Shown piece after piece: positions 9,836-18,174 of a stretch of 64,000 nt of DNA. The position numbers and the translations under genes were made by a program. Positions within the stretch are counted from its first letter, which is position 1. Each line of letters opens with the position of its first letter. The stretch is from positions 30,371 to 94,370 of the forward strand of contig JANXCF010000009.1 in assembly GCA_025059995.1 (NCBI GenBank), written 5' to 3'. The DNA is from Leptospiraceae bacterium (lineage in GTDB: Bacteria; Spirochaetota; Leptospiria; Leptospirales; Leptonemataceae). The notes beneath the pieces are model-generated. The model had not been told where the DNA came from, ran no database searches, and saw nothing but the letters and a program-made list of their open reading frames with translations.

Positions 9836-11146
9836 ATGAAGTTTTTTCTCTCTCCCTTTCAAAAAACAAAATCTGTTTTAGAAAAGTTCATCCAATACGA
9901 AGCAAGTAGTGGTTTGATTCTTTTGGTCATTACGATTGTTGCTTTGATTTTATCCAACTCTCCTTTTGGTGAAAATTATTTTTCTTTTTGGGAAAAGAAA
10001 ATTTCTCTTCAAATCGATGATTTTGAACTCACAAAACCTCTGATTCTGTGGATCAATGATGGTTTGATGGCAATCTTTTTTTTCCTTGTAGGGTTAGAAA
10101 TCAAAAGGGAGCTCTTGGTGGGTGAGCTTTCCTCTTTTCAGCAAGCCATCCTTCCTTTGGGAGCTGCTTTGGGTGGAATGATTCTCCCCGCCATTTTGTT
10201 TTTGACCTTCGAAAGAGAAGCCACTACTGGCTGGGCTATCCCCATGGCAACGGATATAGCTTTTTCTTTGGGAATCATCAAGCTTTTGGGGAGTCGGGTT
10301 CCTCATGCTTTGAAGGTTTTTCTAACAGCATTTGCTATCATAGACGACCTTGGGGCAGTTCTCATCATTGCTGTCTTCTATACTACCCATCTGAAAACTT
10401 CTTATCTGGTTCTTGCTTTTGTAATCATGATTGTTTTGGGATTGATGAATGTTTTTGAAGTTCGTAAAATCTCATTTTACATCTTATTGGGTATTTTTCT
10501 TTGGTATGGATTCTTGAAGAGTGGGATACATCCTACCATTGCCGCTGTTATTTTAGCTTTTTTTATTCCTGCAAAGCCTCGTGTGGAATTATCAAATTTC
10601 CAAGAAACTCTCAAAGAGACAAACAACGTATTTTCTGAATTTCCACACCACTACAAACGCATATTGCTAAACCCAAAGCAACAAGAAACCTTAGAAAACC
10701 TCGAAACATCAATAGAAAATATCCAATCACCCTTGCAACGACTTGAGCATATGCTTCATGGTTTTGTTGCTTTTTTTGTCATGCCCGTTTTTGCTTTTGC
10801 CAATGCAGGTGTTCCGATAGAAGCAAGCACAATAGGAGCTCTTTCCTTCACTCTGGGGTTTTCTCTTGTTTTCGGAAAAGCCATAGGACTTTCTTTGGGA
10901 ACTTTTCTTTTCATGAAGTTGTTCAAAGCCAGTCTTCCTGAAGGGACAAAAAAAATTCATTTCCTTGGACTTGGGTTTTTAGGGGGTGTAGGTTTTACGA
11001 TGGCTTTGTTCATCACAAATTTGTCTTACACAGAAGCTATCTTGTTGAATCAAGCTCGTATAGGAATCCTGATGGGCTCAGCTGTTAGTGGAATGATAGG
11101 ATATACTATATTGTATTTTTCATCCCAACCATCAAAACATTCTTGA
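9836..11146 (+). CDS. nhaA: Na+/H+ antiporter NhaA
   Basis: NhaA exchanges sodium for protons across the inner membrane for pH and salt homeostasis. I chose the ATG at 9836 (MKFFLSPFQKTK) over a TTG at 9791 because it matches the normal N-terminus and has CAGG upstream; this gives 436 residues. Key family residues are present: MATDIAFSLG (Asp140), AIIDDLGAVL (Asp170 and Asp171, the ion-binding pair), and the C-terminal segments LEHMLHGFVAFFVMPVFAFA and GFTMALFI. About eleven or twelve membrane helices are visible. It is the first gene of a short plus-strand run, divergent from recA. Confidence 0.95.
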   Translation: MKFFLSPFQKTKSVLEKFIQYEASSGLILLVITIVALILSNSPFGENYFSFWEKKISLQIDDFELTKPLILWINDGLMAIFFFLVGLEIKRELLVGELSSFQQAILPLGAALGGMILPAILFLTFEREATTGWAIPMATDIAFSLGIIKLLGSRVPHALKVFLTAFAIIDDLGAVLIIAVFYTTHLKTSYLVLAFVIMIVLGLMNVFEVRKISFYILLGIFLWYGFLKSGIHPTIAAVILAFFIPAKPRVELSNFQETLKETNNVFSEFPHHYKRILLNPKQQETLENLETSIENIQSPLQRLEHMLHGFVAFFVMPVFAFANAGVPIEASTIGALSFTLGFSLVFGKAIGLSLGTFLFMKLFKASLPEGTKKIHFLGLGFLGGVGFTMALFITNLSYTEAILLNQARIGILMGSAVSGMIGYTILYFSSQPSKHS

Positions 11147-11163
11147 TTTTTTAAATTACTCAT

Positions 11164-11182
11164 TATAACTTTAAACGCAATG
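11164..11182 (+). promoter_or_regulatory. Possible -10 box close to the start of the lipase-like gene
   Basis: TATAAC at 11164-11169 lies 10 bases before the ATG at 11180, and no Shine-Dalgarno is present. The best -35 match (TTGATT at 11143-11148) leaves a short 15-base spacer, so the promoter is only tentative. The layout resembles the stronger near-leaderless candidates at 38763 and 41420. Confidence 0.3.
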
Positions 11183-12355
11183 AACATACAAAAACTTTCT
11201 CAAGACTTGACCTTGATTTTTGGAGAAATCAGCGAACAATTCTTTTTTCAGCTCCGAGAAATCATTATTAACGCAATTGAATTTACTTATCAGCAAATCA
11301 AAGAATTGACCGACCATCCAACGTTACAAAACACCATCATTCATCATTCCAAACCCCAAATCCTAAATCAACTCAAAGAATTAGAATATATCTCGCAAGA
11401 AAGTCTATTTCGATTTTTATATTTGTATGCAGAACTCTTACGTTATGTTTTGAATTTGATTAAACCCATAGAAAAAAAGATTACTTTATCTTTGTATGAA
11501 AACATCCAACCTCAGGTTTTATTTTCTGAGCGATTTTTTTCTGATACCACGAAGGATCGAATCCTTTTGCTTGAAGATCAAAACGTGATCTCTCCTCAAG
11601 ACATCTATCATTCTGTGAACTCGAAAAACAAGAATAAAATTTATTTTCTTCTGCCACCTCTTTTGAGTGATGCAGAAATTTTCGAACAAAGCATTGTCTC
11701 CCAAAAATCCATTGGGACCTTTCTGAGGGAAAATCAAGTCCATTTTGTGAAAGTTCAATTCCAACCGAAACTTTCCCTTTCTGAAAACGCAGAACAATTA
11801 TATGAAATGATAAAACTGACTTTTTCTTTTTTTTCTTCTGAGAGAGAATCCCCCAAAATCTCGTTTTTGACCTTTAGCACAGGAAGTTGGATTTTGTATT
11901 ACTTACTCTTGAAGTATAAAGAGTTTTTCAAACCCAAAATAGAAAACTGCTTTGTAATAAGTTCCCCCGATTTGGGTTTTAAGTTAGAACGAATCCTTCT
12001 TTGGGCAGGTTTGGGATTCGATTATGAATCTACCATCTCTTTGAAAATTTTAAGACTCCTCACCTCCAAAGAACTCAGCATTTTAAAAGATTTCCACGAA
12101 AACATAGTAAATACCCATAAAAAACAACTCAAAGAAATTTTGCCTCAATTTCCCATCACGAAAATTTATTCTATCATCCTCGAAGAAAATACCCTTTGGG
12201 CAAATTGGCTTGGTGATGGTATCATCGAAGAAAGCAGCTTGAGTTTTTTCGATGACTGTTTACCTGAAGACAAAATTTATACGATCACTGGAATTTCTCA
12301 CTTGCAAATTCTATCGTCTTTCGAAATCAAAAATGTCTTAAAAGAAATTTTATGA
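11180..12355 (+). CDS. Putative alpha/beta-hydrolase, lipase-like
   Basis: This 391-residue protein is not a close match to any family I know, but the C-terminal 240 residues look like an alpha/beta-hydrolase. A strand and nucleophile elbow ISFLTFSTGSWILYYLL puts Ser233 in the position of the G-H-S-x-G-G serine of PGAP1/LipA-type lipases. It is followed by SSPDLGFKLERI, equivalent to the G-T-P-H-x-G-S segment. GDGIIEESSLS supplies an acid (Asp346), and GISHLQILSSFEI a histidine (His374), in the right order for a catalytic triad. The N-terminal 140 residues are helical and unassigned. There is no signal peptide, so it is probably cytoplasmic. Substrate unknown; the triad is inferred from order and spacing only. 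Confidence 0.55.
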   Translation: MNIQKLSQDLTLIFGEISEQFFFQLREIIINAIEFTYQQIKELTDHPTLQNTIIHHSKPQILNQLKELEYISQESLFRFLYLYAELLRYVLNLIKPIEKKITLSLYENIQPQVLFSERFFSDTTKDRILLLEDQNVISPQDIYHSVNSKNKNKIYFLLPPLLSDAEIFEQSIVSQKSIGTFLRENQVHFVKVQFQPKLSLSENAEQLYEMIKLTFSFFSSERESPKISFLTFSTGSWILYYLLLKYKEFFKPKIENCFVISSPDLGFKLERILLWAGLGFDYESTISLKILRLLTSKELSILKDFHENIVNTHKKQLKEILPQFPITKIYSIILEENTLWANWLGDGIIEESSLSFFDDCLPEDKIYTITGISHLQILSSFEIKNVLKEIL

Positions 12356-12392
12356 GAACTTTTTCAACTATAGAAACATCTAATTTATTTAA

Positions 12393-13172
12393 ATGAAGAA
12401 ATTATTCATTTTTACTTTTATAACCATCACCACTTTGAAAGCCCATTCTTTTTATGAATACAAATACAAAATCTACTGGAAGGGAATTCTGGTAGGTTAT
12501 TCTTCCTTGGGGATTTACGGCATGATTGATTGCGAAAAAGAACAATGTTATGTTCTAAAAGCTAAAGCCCACAACACAAAGGTTTTGCAATATATCTACC
12601 CAGTAAATAATTACGCCATATCTTATTGGAATCCTAAACGAAGAATCCCCATTTATAGCGAAAAGTCCTTAAACGAAGGAAGATACCATCGGGATCAAAA
12701 AACATATTTTTCTTTTAAAACTCAAGAAATCACGTGGTATCAAAGAGAATTTTCGGGAAACGTCAAAAACCGACAAAACGTATGGAAACACAAAGAGGGT
12801 GTGACAACTTTACTTCCAAACACTCAAGACATTTTATCAGCTATATTCTTTTTGCAACTTTCACCCCATCAACCTAAAAAAGAAATCACTTTCAGCATCC
12901 CTTTGTTTGATGACACAAAATTAGTGGAATTAAAAATCCATATTGTGGATCAAGTAGAAATAGAAACCCACATCAACAACGTCAAAGAAAAAAAACGTGC
13001 TTGGATTGTGATACCTTCCTTTGAAACCTCAGGCTTGTTCCAAAGTTCCGGGAAAATCACACTATGGATACATGCAAACCCTCCAAGAGAGATCCTAAAA
13101 ATGCGGGTTCAAATTCCGTATGTGGGACATGTGACTACAGAACTTTATGAAATCAGGAAACTCGAATTTTGA
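12393..13172 (+). CDS. Exported DUF3108-like protein
   Basis: This 259-residue protein starts with a signal peptide (MKKLFIFTFITITTLKAHS). The mature part begins FYEYKYKIYWKGILVGYSSLGI, the pattern that opens DUF3108 proteins: a beta strand, then W-x-G-I-x-x-G. It continues with a beta-rich layout including a VWKHKEGVTTLLPNTQDILSA segment, also typical. Such proteins are exported to the periplasm or outer envelope in Gram-negatives; their function is not known. The last 28 bases overlap the 3-prime end of murB on the opposite strand. The family assignment is by eye, so it is moderate. Confidence 0.6.
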   Translation: MKKLFIFTFITITTLKAHSFYEYKYKIYWKGILVGYSSLGIYGMIDCEKEQCYVLKAKAHNTKVLQYIYPVNNYAISYWNPKRRIPIYSEKSLNEGRYHRDQKTYFSFKTQEITWYQREFSGNVKNRQNVWKHKEGVTTLLPNTQDILSAIFFLQLSPHQPKKEITFSIPLFDDTKLVELKIHIVDQVEIETHINNVKEKKRAWIVIPSFETSGLFQSSGKITLWIHANPPREILKMRVQIPYVGHVTTELYEIRKLEF

Positions 13173-14392
13173 AGAATTACCTCATCCATGAAGACAGGTT
13201 CGGTTTGAAGGCGAATCCCGGTTTTTTGATAAACCTGATTTTGGATTCCTTTCACAAATGCTTTGAGCTCTTTTACATTGGCATGATAATTTATGATTGC
13301 CAAAGCATGATGAGGAGAGATACCTAAGGTTTGATTTTGACTTTTGTATCCTTTAAAAAATCCACTATACTCAATCAACCACGCAGCTGGAACTTTGTAA
13401 TAAGAATCCTCGATATAATGTGGGATTTCATAGGGGATTTTTGATTGTAAATCTTGGAATTCCTTTTTGCTCAAAAGAGGGTTAAGAAAAAAGGATCCTG
13501 CGGTATGGCGATCAGGACCTTGTTCATCCAAAATCATCCCTTTTTTTCGCCGTATCTCATAGATAGTCTTTCGTATTTGATAGGGGAAAAGGATTTCGTT
13601 TTTGAGATTAGAATCAAAAAAAGAATCAAAGAATTCTTTTTCTTTTTCTTTGGCAGAAATTTCTGTTTTAAATAATAAAGAATTTCGAAGTTCCTGATAA
13701 TGCAAGGGAATTGGTTTTAAAACGTCCACCTCAAGTTCTAACTGGAACACAACAAAGCGCAGAGGAAATTTTTTAAAAATACTACTTCGATACCGAAAAT
13801 CACAATCCTCACGTACAAACTTCTTTTTCTTTGGTTCATAATTTTCGATTTCGTAAGTAATTACAGATTTAACATAATTTTGGATTTCATCGCCGTAAGC
13901 TCCGACGTTCTGAATTGGAAGGGCACCAACTTTTCCCGGAATACCCGATAACAAAACAAACGAAGGTATTGAATGCATCAAACAAAAAAAGACGAAGTTA
14001 TCCCAACGAATCCCAGAATCTACCCATATTTGAACAGACTTATGTTTTTCTTTCGCCAATTGAACCAACTTTAACAACTCAGGATAAAACTTGATGGGAT
14101 AAAATTCTTGGTAGGGTTTTTCTTCATCAAAAGGGATTTCCAAAACTTTATCCTCTACTTGAAATTTTGCTTGATGATTTTTTAAATGTAGTATTCCGAT
14201 TGGCAATACTTCATCTGAACCAATCGTATTTGTGCCCTCCCCCAAAACGAAAAAACCCAGTTTTTTTTCTTTCAGAAAATCCAGAGCTTGCTTCAATTCT
14301 TCTTCATCAGAAATCTCCACCCAAAAAGGAACTTTGTTTCCTAAACCCATTGAGGTTTTGGATTTTATTTCCACATCACGTAGAATCTTCAT
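13145..14392 (-). CDS. murB: UDP-N-acetylenolpyruvoylglucosamine reductase MurB
   Basis: MurB reduces UDP-GlcNAc-enolpyruvate to UDP-MurNAc with NADPH and FAD, the second committed step of peptidoglycan synthesis. Diagnostic motifs are LSGIPGKVGALPIQNVGAYG (flavin site), YRSSIFK, AGSFFLNP (the catalytic serine region) and LQTEPVFM (the catalytic glutamate). The sequence is 415 residues, longer than usual (about 300-345). Extra segments are visible around residues 90-115 and 235-275, the latter including KEKEKEFFDSFFDSNLKNE. The start overlaps the mazG 3-prime end by 17 bases, so the two are translationally linked. The 3-prime end overlaps the convergent exported-protein gene. Confidence 0.93.
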   Translation of the reverse strand: MKILRDVEIKSKTSMGLGNKVPFWVEISDEEELKQALDFLKEKKLGFFVLGEGTNTIGSDEVLPIGILHLKNHQAKFQVEDKVLEIPFDEEKPYQEFYPIKFYPELLKLVQLAKEKHKSVQIWVDSGIRWDNFVFFCLMHSIPSFVLLSGIPGKVGALPIQNVGAYGDEIQNYVKSVITYEIENYEPKKKKFVREDCDFRYRSSIFKKFPLRFVVFQLELEVDVLKPIPLHYQELRNSLLFKTEISAKEKEKEFFDSFFDSNLKNEILFPYQIRKTIYEIRRKKGMILDEQGPDRHTAGSFFLNPLLSKKEFQDLQSKIPYEIPHYIEDSYYKVPAAWLIEYSGFFKGYKSQNQTLGISPHHALAIINYHANVKELKAFVKGIQNQVYQKTGIRLQTEPVFMDEVILQNSSFLIS

Positions 14393-15233
14393 TGTTTTTT
14401 TTCACTTGTTGATAGATTTCTTCTAAGATTGAGAGTTTTTCTTCTTTGGGTAAATCTGAAGGATACTTTTCTTGATAAAGACTCATCACTTTTTGAAAGC
14501 GATACAAAAATTTTTCGATACTTTTATGCAGAGCCAATTCTGCTGAGATCTTCACGTGTCTTGCTAAATTGACAACAGAAAACAACAAATCCCCAATTTC
14601 TGTTTCGAGTTTTTCTTTGTCTTTTTCGTTCGAGAGAACTGTTTCGATTTCTTGGATTTCTTCTTTGATTTTTTGTAGGATTTCTTTTAGGTGGGATTTG
14701 TTTTCATTGGGTATCCAATCAAATCCCTCTAATGAAGCTTGCTTTTGAATCTTTTGTGCTCTCATCAAAGCAGGTAAGAATTCTGTATTTTCTCCTATTT
14801 CTTTTTTTTTAAAGCTTTCCCAGTTTTTTAAGATAATGTCTGTGTCTTTTGTAGATTTATCCCCAAATACATGAGGATGACGAGAAATGTATTTTTCAAA
14901 AAGAAAATCATACACATCATTTAAAGTAAAAAGGTTTTCTTCTTCCCCCAAGTAAATATAGAAAAAAATCAAAAACAACATGTCTCCTAATTCTTCTTTG
15001 AGGATAGAGGCTTTTTTGGTTTTTTCCTTTGTTTGGATGCCTTGGATGATTTCGTAAGCTTCCTCCAACAAAGAAGGTGCTAAACTTTGAAACGTTTGTT
15101 TTTTATCCCACTCACAATAAGCCCTCAAGATTGAAACCAATTGATAGAGCTTCTTGTCCTTTTGAGGAATGCTTTCTAAGATTTGGATGAGTTCTTGCCC
15201 CATCAGTGATAATTCTCGTTGAGAACTCTTCAA
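14376..15233 (-). CDS. mazG: Nucleoside triphosphate pyrophosphohydrolase MazG
   Basis: MazG hydrolyses (d)NTPs to monophosphates, removing aberrant nucleotides and possibly influencing ppGpp-dependent survival. Two MazG repeats are visible. The first has YCEWDKKQTFQSL, LLEEAYEI and KEELGDMLFLIFF; the second has EGFDW, KIKEEIQEIET and ETEIGDLLFSVVNLAR. Each carries the E-x-x-E and E-x-x-D metal-binding pattern. The 285-residue length fits a full two-domain enzyme. It sits in a run with maf, another nucleotide house-cleaning enzyme, and overlaps murB. Confidence 0.92.
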   Translation of the reverse strand: MKSSQRELSLMGQELIQILESIPQKDKKLYQLVSILRAYCEWDKKQTFQSLAPSLLEEAYEIIQGIQTKEKTKKASILKEELGDMLFLIFFYIYLGEEENLFTLNDVYDFLFEKYISRHPHVFGDKSTKDTDIILKNWESFKKKEIGENTEFLPALMRAQKIQKQASLEGFDWIPNENKSHLKEILQKIKEEIQEIETVLSNEKDKEKLETEIGDLLFSVVNLARHVKISAELALHKSIEKFLYRFQKVMSLYQEKYPSDLPKEEKLSILEEIYQQVKKNNEDST

Positions 15234-15246
15234 AGCAATTGTTTTA

Positions 15247-15705
15247 TCAGAACGAAAACTGTTTTTTCTCTTCGAGATATTTTAAATAATCTCCACTTTC
15301 AATCCAAACTGCTAAATTCAAAGGCTGATTGTACCAATAGATAAACGAAAAGATCTTCTGAAATTCATGAAGTTTTTGTATCAGTTCTTGAGAATTTGCA
15401 TAATGGTGATCTTCAGGAATCAAAAATGACTTTGTCCGCTTTCGAACAAATAAGGACTTTTTTAAGTTGTATTGATTGTAATCTTCATAAAAGTCTAAAT
15501 CGAAAAACAAAATCGCTGGAACCCGATAGATTTCTCCAATCACAATGCTGTCCTTTGCAGGTTTTGCCGCGGGATATTCCCCCAAATCATAGAGCTTCCC
15601 GAAAACAAATCCTTTTCCTAGGTAAATTCCTTCTTTTTTGAGTTTGATGGATAAAGGATGATGGAATTTAGAAAGCAATGTTCCATATACAAATAAAAAT
15701 TCCAT
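15247..15705 (-). CDS. Gamma-glutamylcyclotransferase-like (AIG2/GGCT family) protein
   Basis: The 152-residue sequence opens with FLFVYGTLLSKFHHPLS, the Y-G-[ST]-L signature of the GGCT/AIG2 fold. It continues with GFVFGKLYDLGEYPAAKP and VIGEIYRVPAILFFDLDFYEDYN, where the glutamate of FYED is in the usual catalytic position. Family members release 5-oxoproline from gamma-glutamyl amines or act on similar bonds, but many bacterial ones have no known substrate. It is cytoplasmic, with no signal peptide. It lies between maf (16 bases upstream) and mazG (13 bases downstream) in one apparent operon. Confidence 0.75.
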   Translation of the reverse strand: MEFLFVYGTLLSKFHHPLSIKLKKEGIYLGKGFVFGKLYDLGEYPAAKPAKDSIVIGEIYRVPAILFFDLDFYEDYNQYNLKKSLFVRKRTKSFLIPEDHHYANSQELIQKLHEFQKIFSFIYWYNQPLNLAVWIESGDYLKYLEEKKQFSF

Positions 15706-15721
15706 TTATTCCAACATCAGT

Positions 15722-16411
15722 TCAAAGCTTGATTTCACTCAAAAGAAACCGTACGGCATTTAGCGACAATCCCACAGCATTCAAGTAATCCCCCACAATC
15801 GATTCCACCAAAATGGCACCTTCACCTTGAATGGCGTATCCACCCGCCTTGTCATAGGGTTCTGCTGTTTCGATGTATTCTTTAATGTCCGTATCCGAGA
15901 GTTTACGAAAAGTCACTAAGGTCATAATGTCTTTTGTGATGATCATTTTATTATGATTGATAATGCAATGAGAGGTCACAACCGTATGAGTTTTTCCTGA
16001 TAGGAACTTTAACATCAAATAGGCTTCTTCAAAGCTTTGTGGTTTTGTCAAAAAGTACTGATTGTAATAAACCAAAGTATCAGCGGAAAGAACCAAAAAC
16101 TTTTGTTGGGTCTGTTGTAATTCTTCCCAGGTGATCAAAGCTTTTTGGATTGCTAAGTTAGAACAAATTTCATGTATCAACCCTTTGTGATGCGCTGATT
16201 GGACTTCCCATATTCCACCTTGTTTTTTTATGGTTGATAGGTGCTGTAAAAACAGTTCTTCGTCGAATCTGGGTGGGATAACTTCGAAATCCAAACCCCA
16301 TTTTTGCAAAATCCACTTTCTTCGAGGTGAGTTTGATGCTAAGTAAACTTTGATCTGCTGTTGGGAGAGAAAATCATTCCAATGTTGGATTTCACGTAAT
16401 TCCATTGGCAT
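15722..16411 (-). CDS. maf: Maf/YhdE-family nucleotide pyrophosphatase
   Basis: Maf proteins hydrolyse non-canonical or modified nucleoside triphosphates such as dTTP/UTP or m7GTP. The motifs are YLASNSPRRKWILQKWGLDF with VIPPRFDEE (substrate loop), LSADTLVYYN with the catalytic Asp, and LSGKTHTVVTS. KAGGYAIQGEGA also matches the family. A TTG start at 16444 is possible, but the ATGs at 16411 or 16405 are closer to the normal N-terminus; I used 16411. A role in septum inhibition has been described for some homologues. It heads the maf-GGCT-mazG-murB run. Which Maf subfamily, and so which substrate, was not determined. Confidence 0.88.
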   Translation of the reverse strand: MPMELREIQHWNDFLSQQQIKVYLASNSPRRKWILQKWGLDFEVIPPRFDEELFLQHLSTIKKQGGIWEVQSAHHKGLIHEICSNLAIQKALITWEELQQTQQKFLVLSADTLVYYNQYFLTKPQSFEEAYLMLKFLSGKTHTVVTSHCIINHNKMIITKDIMTLVTFRKLSDTDIKEYIETAEPYDKAGGYAIQGEGAILVESIVGDYLNAVGLSLNAVRFLLSEIKL

Positions 16412-16714
16412 AAAGCAAAATCTAGTTATTTTCAAGACAAACAAACGACAAGTGAATTTTTTTCTTTGAAATAAGGATTAATTTTTTAATTCAATAAAAT
16501 TCAAAGAAATAATTACTGTATTGAGTTCAGATAAAAATTCTTAAAATTAAGAAATCCGTCTAATTGCTTAATAAATAAACAATCTGAATAATTTTTATCT
16601 TAGATTTTGACTTAAAGGTTAATAAATAAAAAGGTATTTCTTTTGCATAATGTTTTTTAAACCTTTTTATTTTCAAAAAATTGATTTCACTTCAAACAAC
16701 ATTTGGAGGTTGTT
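16412..16714. other. AT-rich intergenic region between maf and the outer-membrane protein gene
   Basis: About 300 bases without a gene, very AT-rich. A TTGACT sits at 16607-16612 and a CATAAT at 16646-16651, but they are 33 bases apart and do not form one promoter. It should contain divergent promoters for maf and the barrel protein. I see no tRNA, small ORF or long inverted repeat. Confidence 0.5.
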
Positions 16715-17881
16715 ATGAAAAATCAACTGAAAATGAGATTAAAAACTTTTTTTTTCACTACTTTAGCTGTGTTTAGCTTACATCCAATCGGAGCTTTTGA
16801 ACCATCTATCAATGTGAGCATTCCAGTTGTATCAACCTACATCTTTCGTGGAGTTGATGTTTTTCAAAATAAACATTTGATTGATAAGACATCTTATAGT
16901 AGTTTTAATTTGGCGCCTGCGATACAACCAAGTATTACCTTTAATTTTTCAGAAGGGTGGTATTTTAATATTTGGTCCTCGTTTGCCTTAGTGAATCGAA
17001 GCGATGCCGATGTGGACGAATTGTTACAAGAAGGTCCTGGTGACACTGGTACGATTGCACAAGCCTATGGAAGTTTTATTGCAAGTCTTTTAACTGATAA
17101 TCCATTGCCAATTGGTATCATAACATCGACAATTCAAAATACTGTTGATCAAAACGGCTTAGAAGCTTATCTTACTGGTTCAGCTAATTTTCCAAATTTT
17201 TATAAAGAACCCGTTGGACTCCATCGCGTTGACGAGGTTGACCTAACGTTAGGATACTCTTTTTCCACAAAGTTAGGAACTATGTCAGGAGGGATTGTAA
17301 CATACTTACTACCTAACACTGCGGAGGGTGTGGTAGGTGGTGATCAATTTACGGAAATTTTTGTTGGATATTCTCCCTCTGGACTACCAAATTTGTCGAT
17401 TTATTTATACGGAGAATTCAACGGTGATGGATACGGTGGTTCTACTTTCACAACAATTAGTTACAAAATCCCTATTGTTGAAGGAGATGCTGCTACATTC
17501 ACTTTTGAACCTGCAATTGCTTATCAAACCCAAAACGGATTACAAGGTATCAAATATATTAGCTTTCCTTTTAATCTTAGTGTAGGGAATTTTTTTGTAA
17601 GTCTTGTAGGTTATTATCGCTTCACTATCGAATTCTTTGATCCAGACCCCTACAAAAATGACTTGGTCTCTTTGATAGGACTTTCATCCAATACAGACGG
17701 AAAAATACAAGATCCTTCAAAGTTAGGAAATGGGTTTAATATCGAAGGAACTATCATTTCTGATATTTATAATGATATTTATACTCAAGCAGGTATACCT
17801 CTTACATACACTTACACCCCATTACAAGATATACCAAGAATCATTTTTTACTTTGCAATCGGTTATAGTTTCAGCTTCTAA
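16715..17881 (+). CDS. Outer-membrane beta-barrel protein, Gcw_chp/TorF-like
   Basis: The start is fixed by a perfect GGAGG at 16705-16709 before the ATG at 16715, giving 388 residues. A signal peptide (KTFFFTTLAVFSLHPIGA) precedes the mature sequence. The mature part opens INVSIPVVSTYIFRGVDVFQ and continues with PAIQPSITFNF and GWYFNIWSSF, the pattern of the Gcw_chp (TIGR02001) outer-membrane family. Alternating hydrophobic strands and a C-terminal GYSFSF with a final Phe are the expected beta-barrel assembly signal. Function is unknown; a channel or structural role is inferred. It is a single-gene unit: a long AT-rich leader in front and a strong terminator behind. Confidence 0.75.
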   Translation: MKNQLKMRLKTFFFTTLAVFSLHPIGAFEPSINVSIPVVSTYIFRGVDVFQNKHLIDKTSYSSFNLAPAIQPSITFNFSEGWYFNIWSSFALVNRSDADVDELLQEGPGDTGTIAQAYGSFIASLLTDNPLPIGIITSTIQNTVDQNGLEAYLTGSANFPNFYKEPVGLHRVDEVDLTLGYSFSTKLGTMSGGIVTYLLPNTAEGVVGGDQFTEIFVGYSPSGLPNLSIYLYGEFNGDGYGGSTFTTISYKIPIVEGDAATFTFEPAIAYQTQNGLQGIKYISFPFNLSVGNFFVSLVGYYRFTIEFFDPDPYKNDLVSLIGLSSNTDGKIQDPSKLGNGFNIEGTIISDIYNDIYTQAGIPLTYTYTPLQDIPRIIFYFAIGYSFSF

Positions 17882-17894
17882 ACTCTCTCCTTTA

Positions 17895-17921
17895 GCCACC
17901 TAAACAAGGTGGCATTTTTTT
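17895..17921 (+). terminator. Rho-independent terminator after the outer-membrane protein gene
   Basis: GCCACC (17895-17900), a 7-base loop and GGTGGC (17908-17913) form a GC-rich stem, followed by A and seven Ts. This is the clearest classical terminator in the window. It lies between two convergent genes but has its T-run only on the plus strand. Confidence 0.9.
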
Positions 17922-18174
17922 ATTTTTTTTCATCATTAAGCCATTTTCGTATAATCATACTTGCCTGCTTGGGATTTTCTTTTACAACTTCTTTCGTATT
18001 GTTGATCATTTCTTGTTTTTCTTCGGAGGTAAGGTTGACTTTTATTTTTTCTTTTTTATAAGAAGTAGGCTTCTTTTTTGAGGGAGCTTCACTCGAAAGG
18101 GAAAAATACAAAATAACGAAACCAACAATCAAGAAAAAAGCAAATGCCAGTCCAAATAAGAGCTCGATGGACAT
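17920..18174 (-). CDS. Small membrane protein with a FliF-tail-like C-terminus
   Basis: This 84-residue protein has one N-terminal membrane helix (about 4-26), a Lys/Ser/Pro linker, and a C-terminal helical motif VKENPKQASMIIRKWLN (64-80). That motif resembles the extreme C-terminus of the flagellar MS-ring protein FliF, which ends in E-N-P-x-x-x-A-x-x-I-R-x-W-L and binds FliG. The rest of FliF is absent. The start codon overlaps the nikR stop by one base (TAATG), so translation is coupled. By topology the tail would face the cytoplasm. The resemblance is to a short motif, so a FliG-binding role is only a hypothesis. The gene itself is well supported by its coupled start and membrane segment. 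Confidence 0.65.
   Translation of the reverse strand: MSIELLFGLAFAFFLIVGFVILYFSLSSEAPSKKKPTSYKKEKIKVNLTSEEKQEMINNTKEVVKENPKQASMIIRKWLNDEKK

Noticed and set aside
15722..16411. Motility accessory factor (flagellin-modifying Maf)
   Set aside because: The sequence matches the unrelated nucleotide pyrophosphatase Maf; the motility-type Maf is the DUF115 protein at 61593.
16607..16651. Promoter from TTGACT and CATAAT upstream of the outer-membrane protein gene
   Set aside because: The hexamers are 33 bases apart, far beyond the usual 16-18 base spacer.
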